64,000 nucleotides of DNA. Origin: Paramacrobiotus metropolitanus (taxonomy: Eukaryota > Tardigrada > Eutardigrada > Parachela > Macrobiotidae). Below the pieces are notes generated by a model that was given only the letters and a program-made list of their open reading frames with translations, did not search any database and was not told where the DNA came from. The translations under genes were made by a program, and so were the position numbers. Location of the stretch: the NCBI RefSeq assembly GCF_019649055.1, contig NW_026570377.1, positions 62,001-126,000 of the forward strand, written 5' to 3'. Positions within the stretch are counted from its first letter, which is position 1, and every line of letters begins with the position of its first letter. This document shows, one piece after another, positions 50,389-59,911 of this stretch.

Positions 50389-53300
50389 TTACGCTTTCTT
50401 CGTGGACGATTTAGAGGCAGGGAGAGCTTTACTATCACCCTGCGCTTTGGACTGTAGTTTAGCGTCATCCGCGGCCCGTTCCTTGTTGATCTTGGCGCGC
50501 AGATGTTCCTTGAAGGAGCCAATGGTGCCGTCCCATTTCGTCACGGTCTGCTTGGCACACACCCAAATCTCCTTGGCCACCTGATCGATCAGCCGGAAGT
50601 CGTGACTGACCAGCATCATGCCGCCTTCGAATTCGTTAAGGGCATCTGCCAGCGCGTCGATGGTCTCCATATCCAAATGATTCGTCTATGCACAAAACCA
50701 AAATCGTCCTTTCTGCACACATTTCGCAAGTTTTTCATCTGCAGTATGCTCATGTTCATTTACAGTAACAGTATTTACTACTCTAGTCTTTAAGAATTAA
50801 ATCGCACATCGATGCATAGAAGTACGTGGCCGCGTAAAAAAAGTTCACCAGTACTGCCATAGTAAAAATGAAAACTTTGCTACATTTACCTAAAATTACC
50901 AATACCATGCGCCTTCATTCGTACTATGATAATGCCAAACGGCAAACACAATACTGCATATAGATATACCTAAACCAATCAGCCAGCAGACTGACTTGGC
51001 GCAGTACTAAGTATATTTAATCATTTTTAATTCTGTGATCTGTATCTGTACTGTATCTGTATTTTACCGGTTCGTCCAAGAGCAACAAGTGGGGAACTTG
51101 CCAAGCTAACCAAGCGAACACTACCCGACATCTGCAAAATAATCGTGACTAAGTACTTTTTCAGTTATAAGAAACGATTTAGCAAAAGTATGGTTATTAA
51201 CGCATACCGCTGGCCATCGGAAAGTTGTCGCATAGGGCAAATCTGCTGCCGTCCCGTAAGCCCGTACTGGCCTACAATCCGCCGCATTTCTTCTATTTCC
51301 TGTATAAAAAATAAAGTGAACACTTTTTCCGGCTAAACAAACACAATCCCCATACTTTAACTTCTGGATATGCTTTCATCATAAAGTCAACGGCAGACAG
51401 ATTCAGATCCAACATATCGTGGAGATGCTGATGGTATCGCCCGATTTTCACCTACATAATTATGAACCGTATATCACTGTATGACACCAGCTAAGGAAAT
51501 AAAATTCAAAACTTACATGAGGATGCTTCCGGATCATTCCGTCTGTAGGAACCAACTAAAAAATAAACGTTCCAATGACCGTACAAACAGTTATCAATAT
51601 TAGCGCTCACCTCCCCAACCAATAATTTTAGTAATGTCGATTTTCCGGCACCATTTGGACCCACCTAAACATACAGACATTAGCTAACCATTTTGCACAT
51701 ATGTCGCTAAAACAAACACATTTTTTGAACTCAAACTGGATCTTTAACTGCTTCGAAGGCAATAAAAATTATTAGCGATGTATCGAACAGTGTAACAGCA
51801 GTGTGTATTATTAACAGTGCGTAAATGTGTACATTAGAAAAGTTATACAGAACTTTCTGCTAACTAGTAAATCATTAGTTTGGTAGGCAATCTTGTACAA
51901 AACAGCACAAGTTACTATTATTTTCTGTACGCAGTAACATACCAAAGCGACGCGGGTGTCCAAATCGATACCGAATTCCAGATCTTTGTAAATGTAGGGC
52001 TGTAAATAAACAAGCGTTATACTGGCAAATAGAGAGTACGCTTCCATCGCAGTCGCTTATCTTTACCTTCGTTTCATTATAGCGGAAAGAAACCTTCTGC
52101 ACCATAATGACGGGCGGGGGAATTGGTCCCGGGTCCGGAAAGGAAAAGTTGAACAGTTTGTCTTTGGCAATCTGCTCTGTTAGGCCACCGGCCACCATCT
52201 TGGCCAGTGTTTTCTCTTTACTCTGCGCTTGTCGCGCTAGTTTGGCACTACCATGCCCAAATCTAGCGATGTACTCCTACAAGCAATAATAAAAAACACG
52301 CTATTAACAATCTTCGCAAATTAACGAATATTTCTACAATACAACTGGCTAACAAACGGAATCATATTTCAGATAATTTATCGCTTCGCTGAGTCAATGC
52401 ATTGAAACCGGTCGGCTCCTAACATTCTCGGCCTTTTAATGTCATCATATAAATACCGATTCAGAGAATAGTTTTTATCGCAACGATAATGTACACACCT
52501 TCATGTGGGCGATTTGGTCTTGTTCCCATTTGTACTACGAATAGCATACGGTTAGATTGGCAATGAACAGCAGCCGGGATGAGTGAGTGAGTGATATGCC
52601 CAACCTGTTTAAGTTGGTTTTCCATTTGCTCTGCTCGTGTTCGCACGAAGGAATCATAATTACCACCGTAGTATTTAAGTTGCCTTTGATTCAGATGTAT
52701 AGTGTGGGTACACACTCCGTTAAGGAAATCTTGTGAATGCGAAATCACAACGAGGATTCTCTTGTACCTGCAAAAATCATCATCGTAATACAGATAATGG
52801 CCAACACATAGTCTGGCTCATACTTACGATTTCAGTTCCTCTTCTAACCACACACAAGCATCCAGATCTAGATGGTTTGTCTAGAAACCATTAGAAGAAA
52901 GTTAGCAATCAACATAAGAATTACACAGGAACTACAGCAGTTCACAAAACAGTTATAACCCGAAGGCGAGTGCAAACGGTAAATCTTATGAACAAAAAGT
53001 TGATACCATGTAAACTGAATACAAAACAATCGTTTTCACCAAAAGGTAAAAAAAACGCAACCACAATATCGTAATAAGGTTGCAGAAATTCAAACCACCG
53101 GCAAGACACACTTGCAAGTCACGACTATAAAAATTAAGTTCTTTCAAGATATTAACGGCAATATGGCTTAATACAAAATGTAAAAACTTAAGGATTTAGT
53201 AGGAATGAAAAAGTTATAACCATACCGGTTCGTCTAGGAGAAGCATAGAAGGTTTGAGATAGAGGGCACGGGCCAGGGAAATGCGCATTCGCCAGCCTCC

Positions 53301-54566
53301 GGAGAAATCCTTGACTTTAGTTTGCTGCATCTGTTTCGTGAAGCCCAAACCATGCAAGATATGCGCTGCACGCGTTTCAGCAGTCTCCGCTCCCAGTTCG
53401 TCCAACCGCTCATAAATATCCATCAATTTATCGTGCGAGGCTACAAAATTCCAAAACATAATAAGCACGATTTCCAAAACACGATAAAAGAATCAAAGAA
53501 AATATCGCAAATACTTGGAGCACACTGGGAATTTTGAAAATGCGTATACTCGAGTAACGCACTGAAATCTTTTAAAGGGTAAACAGAACTACTGCGTACT
53601 TACTGTATGTAACCTGTAGGTAAATAAAGTTGTAACTTGCATTCTACTTCTACAACACATTAGCCAGAAGTATTATATCCAGAAATATTATACGGGTACA
53701 AATTTGACCAACACAGCTCATAAATCAACTTTTACTTGAAATAAATTCAAAGAAAAAAATATTTAAAAAACCTTACGAAATAAAAATCTAGTGATAAAAA
53801 ACTTCTCTGATTTGCCTGGAAAATTAATAAAAAAAGGCAGCAAGAAAACACAATCGTGCATAACAAGTATCGCAATATTCCGATAGGTTTAAGAAAAAAT
53901 TTACGCAGCAGTAGTTGTATGATGGAAAGCGAGTGAGGCCCTGCGTGCACAGGAATCAGCGTACCTTCAGGATCAGCGTGCGCGAGCTCCTCCGCCTCCT
54001 TCTCCAGCCGCATCCTCTCCTCATCCACCTCCATGACACACTCCAGCGCCGTCTTATCCACGGGGGCCATCTCGCGGTGCAGATGGAAGATATCCAGCCC
54101 GGAGGGGACGGGGATCTCGCGGCGGGCGATCACCGCCAGCAGCGTACTCTTCCCGCTGCCGTTCAGCCCGATCAGACCGTACCGATTGCCCGCGTTCAAC
54201 TCCAGCTGTGTGTCGCGCAACAACTCAAACCCGTGGAAATTCACGGAAAAATTATGGATTTTTAGATCACGCGACTGCGGATGACTGGCCAACACGCCGG
54301 TGCAGGTGCGGAACTCGCTGTTCATGTCGAGTTCCTTCAGTTCCACTTCCAGGTTCGCCACTACACAACGCTGCGGTTGGACGGTGCGGTGGGTTAGGGG
54401 AGGGAATTTTCTTACCTAGTTTGCTATCGACGGCGGTCACAGTTTCAGTGGCAGCGGGAGCATGCCCGTTAGTCAATCCATTCGATTCCGTAGTTTTCTT
54501 GGGCGGCGCAGTAGCAGCCGCGGCGGCCTTCTTGGCCTCGCGCTTCTTCTTGGAAACACTAGACAT
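50389..54566 (-). CDS. ABCF2: ABCF2, twin-ATPase ABC protein (ribosome-associated, non-transporter)
   Basis: Soluble ABC-F protein with two nucleotide-binding domains and no membrane part; relatives act at the ribosome (yeast Arb1 in ribosome biogenesis). Fourteen minus-strand exons: 54416-54566, 53965-54360, 53226-53440, 52828-52880, 52605-52767, 52499-52534, 52067-52276, 51943-51999, 51611-51664, 51517-51555, 51356-51451, 51208-51299, 51068-51131 and 50389-50685, all phases closing to 640 residues (human ABCF2 is slightly shorter). The N-terminus is Lys/Ala-rich. Domain 1 has Walker [10 protein letters not shown] (about residues 115-123), signature FSGGW and Walker B LLLDEP followed by TNHLDLDA. 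Domain 2 has [14 protein letters not shown] and LLLLDEP followed by TNHLDMET. The linker contains [19 protein letters not shown], typical of ABCF2. Both ATPase sites are intact. The C-terminus is Lys/Ser-rich. It is divergent from jun. Confidence 0.96.
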
Positions 54567-55090
54567 TATGGTGGCGATAAGGACGACGAAAAGGATTCAA
54601 AAGTCCTCCCTCTACTGTTCTTCGCAAAAAAGTTGCTCAAGTATACGAAATGCTGTAAATGGAAAGAAATTAATTTTGAGGGAGAGTCCAGAAGTACCAC
54701 GAGAATTTTACTTCTTGAAAAATAAAATTCAAATTTCAGTGCAAAAATAAAAAAGAACAATTAAATTTGAACGGTGCAGTTGCGCAGCGAGGAAGTGTTT
54801 CGTGAATGCCCGTGAATGGGCAGTAGCGTGGTGAGCCTCATCTTATCCATCGCGGTGGCCCGCCAGTTTATTTAGTATAAATTGTAATTTGTAGCACATT
54901 TTCTAGGAGAACTATTCGTATTATGTACTTATTAGTTATTATAAATAATCATATCTGTTACCTGGTCTTATTCGGGATTATGTTAAACAAAATTTGAAAG
55001 CAGGTAGGTTACGAAAAGCCTGAGGTATAGGTAGCTTACGAAAAGCCTGACGACGGATTTCCGGTGGCGGTTCGAGTCGACACTGTCGAC

Positions 55091-55264
55091 TTATTAGTGA
55101 GTCGGTGAAGTCCGCCGTAAACCGTAAAACGGGCACCGCTTTTAATCAAGAGTACAGAGTTAGACAGAGCGTGTGTCTAACGAATTTCTGTCTGCTCCCT
55201 TGATTAAATGCGTTTCACGGCGCCCGGTCGCCTGCCCAGGCGGACTTCGCCGACTCACTATTAA
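55091..55264. mobile_element. Foldback / MITE-like inverted-repeat element, 174 bp
   Basis: The ends are inverted repeats: TTATTAGTGAGTCGGTGAAG at 55091 matches the reverse complement of the sequence ending at 55264 with two mismatches. The arms extend imperfectly for about 60 bp to the TTTAATCAAG-like words on both sides of the centre. A nested hairpin (GTTAGACA/TGTCTAAC) occupies the middle. The outer TA may be a target-site duplication, but the palindromic flank makes this ambiguous. No coding capacity. Confidence 0.6.
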
Positions 55265-55322
55265 TTGTAATTTTTTACCGGAAGCCGGAAGGTCGTTTGA
55301 AAAGTAAAACTACTAACAAAAG

Positions 55323-55353
55323 GCTCATTGTCTTTTGTCAAAAGACAATGAGC
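55323..55353. repeat. Short perfect hairpin (14-bp arms, 3-base loop)
   Basis: GCTCATTGTCTTTT at 55323-55336 is followed by GTC and its exact reverse complement at 55340-55353. It could form a stable stem in DNA or RNA. It is not followed by a T-run on the plus strand and has no known role. Confidence 0.8.
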
Positions 55354-55743
55354 GCAACCAAAATTTCAAAGGTTTGTCAGTTTCTATAATGTAATTCTTA
55401 TTCTGTAATGTAATTCGAACCACCAGGCAGTACGTATGAGAGCAATTTTAAGCGTTGAACAGCTGAACTTGACCGGCATCAAAAGTGCATAACTTCATCA
55501 AGTACAGTAACACACTACGCATTTGCATCAACTTTCCGGTATGTATTTTCTGAAATCGGTACTGTATAAAATTTGTGCCGCATTGTATTCCCTTTTGAAG
55601 AACAGCTCCAAGCTGCTGCGTCACCTTAATTTTACCTACTCATGTTACATAATTATTGGCTCTAATTAAATTTTACAGAGCCATTTGCAGGTGGCATTCA
55701 AAACTTAAAAAACAAAAGAGACAGAGAAATGTCGAGAGCGGTA

Positions 55744-56354
55744 TGAATCATCAGGGTGAATCAGTTCTCCTAAATTGGTCATAGGTTCGATGAATCAACT
55801 CCATGACTCATCCAGCATTTGCGTGTGATGTGGGCCGACGCTTTTTTACTGCAAAGACTTCCCACTCAGCTGTTCAATTAAATAACACGTAAATACGGCC
55901 TGTCCGTCAACACTCCCTGTAAAATCTCCATTTCCGTAAGCGGAGTTCACCGGAAGTCGCCAGGCTTTGCGTACAGTTTACGAGGCGTACGAGTGCATAG
56001 CGAGCAAAGTCGTACTCGTACGATACAAAATGTACAAAGCCAACTTCAACACGCCACAGCAGCTCACGCAGTCTGCCAGTGCCAGGCCGAGTTCTTCGCC
56101 TGAAATTTGTTACAGCGCACGGCCATGCGTGAATTTCTTGTGGTACTACTTCGTGCTGGTTTAGAAAGTGGCATATAAAAGATAAGGTGGTGAATCAGGG
56201 CGAGTTAGGTTATTGTGAGTCAAGCGAACAAGCCCATATTTCATTTTTGCATCTGATCGAGAGAGTAGTGTGTGTACCGTAAAGCACCCGTTTGTTTGAG
56301 TTTCGCTCTGTGTGCTGTGCTACCAGCCAAGCCTTCAAGATCCGTGTTGAGTCA
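55744..56354 (+). promoter_or_regulatory. Cluster of AP-1 (TRE) sites upstream of jun
   Basis: Three perfect AP-1 sites TGASTCA lie at 55804-55810 (TGACTCA), 56216-56222 and 56348-56354 (TGAGTCA). Four one-mismatch TGAATCA copies are at 55744, 55757, 55791 and 56191. All fall within 750 bp upstream of the Jun start codon. Vertebrate JUN is known to be auto-regulated through an AP-1-like promoter site, so positive feedback is the natural reading; that part is inference. Confidence 0.65.
56173..56180 (+). promoter_or_regulatory. Candidate TATA box of jun
   Basis: ATATAAAA at 56173-56180, about 310 bp upstream of the Jun start codon, would place initiation near 56205 and give a 5' leader of roughly 290 bases. 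Two of the perfect AP-1 sites would then lie just downstream of the start of transcription. Confidence 0.5.
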
Positions 56355-56491
56355 GCCACGACGATGGCCAGTTGAGCCTATTGCAGCACAAATCCTATCC
56401 TTCGAGGCATTCTTATTTGTTTACAAATAAGTACACCGATTCTCCCGTTCTCAACCGTCGCGTGGGTCAGATCAGTTTACGAGACTGAGAG

Positions 56492-58274
56492 ATGTCTGAA
56501 GCGAGTAGTCAGAACGCCAACAGTAATGACGCTGCGTCAGTGAGTGGTGTACGCATCGTAACACCCGCCAGTGATCATCCCCCTTCGCCGCCGCTGCCCC
56601 CACCAAGGCCCCCTCAGGTGGGCATAAGAAGCGCAATCTGACGTTGGATCTGAAGGCCTCCAGTACGGGCAGCGCCGTCAACAGTGTTAATCCCATTGCG
56701 CTGAATCAGCTGACCGTGCCCGCCACCAGTGGTGCTACGGCGGATCTCAAGACATCCCCGGGATTTCTCCTCACCAGTCCCGATGTCCAGATGCTCCAGT
56801 TGGCCTCACCGGATCTAGAGAAATTTATCATCCAGGGCCTCATGGGACAGAGCACCCCGACGCCCACCACGCAGATTGTTTTTAATCCCAAAAACGTTAC
56901 TGAAGACCAAGGTAAGAGTCGTTTATCTTCCGATCTGCTTTTCGTTTCGCTGAAAATCAAAACTTGCCAGACTTGTCTACGGTTCAATCCTCGATCACGT
57001 AAGCTTATAGCTTGTTGTTGAATCTGGAGTAGCGCTTGATCGTACGAGAGTGTAATACCAAAACAAATGACTAAGATACTGAAGAATGGGATCGGTGTGC
57101 TCATGAATGAGCGTGCATATTTTCTATGATGTCATCGCGGAGCTGTGTTACATACAACCGGATCTGCTTCACTGTCCAACTTCCCTTTTTATTGGTTATA
57201 GCTTGTAGTTGTTAGCTGCTGCTACTGTTCCTCATTGACAGTTTTGGTTTCACTTTTCTGAATCAGTAATTCGTCATTCACGTAAGAACGAGCCGAGTAA
57301 ACTTTATTATTACAGTACCCTCGACTTCATGAATGAAGGCTGAAGTTAATAATTAACGTTCTTTGTTTGCTTTAATGATCTGTCGCTGTCATCTTCTGAC
57401 TTAGTTGAACTACTTTGTAGAATCATACGCGAAAGGCTTTGTGGACGCCTTGAACGCACTACACCGTAACGGAATGGCCTACAACGTGGTACCCGCCAAT
57501 GCAGGAAATGTTGCCTTCCCCATTAGCCAGTTAGGCCAGGTGAACGGACAAAATGGTGAGTCCAGGTCTCCAGGAACCTTGAATTTGCACGGTCAATCAG
57601 TGGTCGTGTATCAATGCTCGTTGTAGTGAGCCCTGAATTTTGCCACGCTTTATAGTGAGCTTTATAAATTTTGACTGGTGGACTTTCCATTGAATTTGCT
57701 TCTTTCCGCAGTGTTCCCGCAATTCTTTACGCTAAACCCGCAGCAACAAATCCTGCCCATCCAAACGGGCCAGCCGCAAACCATGACCGCCCATCCGGTC
57801 CACCATCCGAACGGCGGCGCCATCACCATGCAGATGCCTATCCTGCAGCAGGCCAAAATGGAGCCTTACTCCCCGTCGGTGTCCCCGGTGCCCTCCGATC
57901 CCCAAACTGTGCCTTCTGATCAGCGCTCCACACAGTCGACCAACAGCTCCTCGGGCAGTGCCCACGACGGTCCCTCTCCGGCCATCGACATGAACCACCA
58001 GCACCGCATGAAAGTGGAGCGTAAACGCGAACGCAACCGCCTGGCCGCGGCGAAATGTCGGCAGCGGAAGATCCAGCGCATCAGTGAGCTGGAGGATAAA
58101 GTACGCGAACTGAAGGACCAGAATTCCCTGCTGTCCAATACGGCGGACACGCTGCGGAATGATCTGTCGATACTCCGACAGGAGCTGCTGATGCATATGA
58201 CTTCCGGATGCAGTATTGAGATGTCGCAGAATTTAATGCAGTCGCTGCAGCGCCAGTCGCAGCAGCAGCAGTAG
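56492..58274 (+). CDS. Jun: Jun, bZIP transcription factor subunit of AP-1
   Basis: DNA-binding AP-1 subunit acting downstream of JNK. Exons 56492-56539, 56608-56911, 57421-57555 and 57712-58274 join in phase to 349 residues. Near the N-terminus is KKRNLTLDLK. The JNK-responsive segment carries LLTSPDV and QLASPDLEK, where the two Ser-Pro sites (about Ser73 and Ser83) match the c-Jun phosphosites. PKNVTEDQ then joins ESYAKGFVDALNALH across the second intron, as in vertebrate Jun. The C-terminal half has a Gln/Pro/His-rich region, the basic region (about 263-283, RKRERNRLAAAKCRQRK) and a leucine zipper to about residue 323. The tail is Gln-rich. Intron 1 is only 68 bp; reading through it hits a stop, so splicing is required. 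The third exon starts at 57421 (acceptor TTTGTAG), not at the upstream Met-like frame. Identity is certain. Confidence 0.96.
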
Positions 58275-58902
58275 AACCCCGTGCGCAATGCATTCCTACA
58301 AGTGCCAACAACGGGTAGACGGTCGCCGGCTTCCTGGTGTGTTATCTGTTGTTTTTCTCTGTTTTCTCTCTCTCTCCTGTTGTTCCGTTGATCTGGCGGT
58401 TCGGCCAAACAGCCACAGACCCTTGCCGGTGCGGATGATGTCTGTTCGTGTTCGCGCTCTCTCCCGGCCACACATCCGCACTGATGGTATTAAACGAATT
58501 GGATTATCACACGGGATGGAAGATTATTTGGGGAGGTGGTTTTTTTTAATTTGTGCAAAGTGCTTTTATTGTTAGACTTGTTTTGTACCGGTAGATGGAC
58601 AGATATAGAAAGCATATTGCAAAGAATTAATAGTAGAGTTTATCTCGTCCCCGTTTGGAGAGAAATTTTTTATTTGTTTATGCAGCTTTCGTGAATTTTA
58701 CCCGTGGGTTTTTATGAGTGTCCTTTTGTCTTCTTTTTTTATCCATTTAGTGTGGGAAGCTATTGAGCCGGTGATGATTAGGCTGACATAGTTGTTGGAA
58801 TGATTCTTTCTTGTGTTTGTGGTTCTACTAATTTTTAACGTATTACGAATGCACTTGTGTTGCAGTCAAACTGATGCCCCGTGTCCTTTTTGTATCTATC
58901 GC

Positions 58903-58908
58903 AATAAA
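58903..58908 (+). terminator. Poly(A) signal of jun
   Basis: AATAAA about 630 bases after the Jun stop codon, the first canonical signal on that strand that I see there. It implies a fairly long T-rich 3' untranslated region. Confidence 0.5.
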
Positions 58909-59340
58909 ATGATTATGGAATTACTGGCCCAGGCCGTCTATTCAGTATTACACAATTACGGGTAATCTGTGCAGTATCGATCAGAAATTTTACCTTCGAC
59001 AACCGAATTATTGTAATAATTTAAGTAACAACTGAACCAAACTGAAGTTATTAATTAATAACTGAACCAAACTGCAACAACATTTTGTGATTCCATTTTG
59101 TTTCGAAGCGCTGTTACACACTGTTCTTCAGGTCAGGCTTTTATTTAGGGACTTATTACCAGTACCATTTATTTTTCTACAGGAAGAGTTTGTAATATTA
59201 TGAGTCCAAAATGCAGTTAACGGCAGACTTTCACAAAACCCTGGCGACGAAATTAATGTAAAATATAATTATTTACTATATAAAACTGCGTTACTTTATT
59301 AACTATCAATAGTGACACACAATCGGACTATTCATACAAC

Positions 59341-59460
59341 AAAGACTATTCATACTCGTATAGTGCGTATAACATAAAGTTCTGTGTGTTTATGACTAAA
59401 AAGACTATTCGTACTCGTATAGTGTGTATAAGTATAAAGTTCTGTGTGTTTATGACTAAA
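59341..59460. repeat. Tandem duplication, two ~60-bp copies
   Basis: Two near-identical copies, 59341-59400 and 59401-59460, each containing AAGACTATTC, ACTCGTATAGTG and TAAAGTTCTGTGTGTTTATG, differ at a few positions and by a compensated indel. The second copy is followed by the start of a third (AAG). Each copy carries one of the dispersed TACTCGTA octamers. Confidence 0.85.
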
Positions 59461-59911
59461 AAGTTACATTAATTTTTAGTGTAAATGCGGTTTTTTTTCG
59501 GACTTTACAGTTATAAAAATTTTGAAAAAAAGGCCGATATGAAACACAGTTGGATGCGTGCGCAAGTAGGTGTACTCCTATATACTTCACCGGCACACGT
59601 GCTTCATTTAATTTTGTGAAAAGTCAGTCGGCAGTCCAGAATCCAGATTTTATCAGCCAACATCAAGCCAGTGCCAAAATATGCACATAATTGTTAATCT
59701 GTGACCGTGTGAAAAGAAGACATAGTACACCACCGCTCTACTTTTAACGTAGTACTTATGTCGGTAATGCGTGATTATGTGTGATCAAGCCCTGTTTAAA
59801 TCTGCTTTAATTTGGCTGGATCTAGATCTTGTAATGTGGATGCTGTTCACGGAGGCTTTATTCTCAACGGAAAAACCTGTCTGATATAGAAAACTATATA
59901 ATTTTTTCAAA

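Larger units (their letters stand above)
54567..55740. other. Spacer between divergent ABCF2 and jun genes
   Basis: Contains the ABCF2 promoter and no gene I can support. Near 55004-55050 the words TTACGAAAAGCCTGA occur twice in direct repeat. A foldback element (55091-55264) and a short hairpin (55323-55353) are listed separately. Confidence 0.5.
58275..59911. other. jun 3' untranslated region and spacer
   Basis: The plus strand after the Jun stop is a T-rich 3' untranslated region ending near AATAAA at 58903-58908. The remainder is spacer, including a tandem duplication near 59341-59460, with no gene supported. Confidence 0.55.

Noticed and set aside
53747-53964. Readthrough extension of ABCF2 exon 2
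   Set aside because: The frame continues past the donor at 53964 by chance; the next exon at 53440 continues the conserved ABC domain.
55040-55090. tRNA or tRNA-derived SINE
   Set aside because: GGTTCGAGTC resembles a B box, but no acceptor stem, anticodon arm or proper A box could be placed.
56492-56640. A frameshift in Jun near 56600
   Set aside because: Strong GTGAGT donor and an in-phase acceptor define a 68-bp intron, a size common in this window, so no error is needed.
57405-57626. Jun third exon starting at the Met-like frame before 57421
   Set aside because: Only the acceptor at 57420 keeps the phase, and it yields ESYAKGFVDALNALH, which follows PKNVTEDQ as in other Jun proteins.
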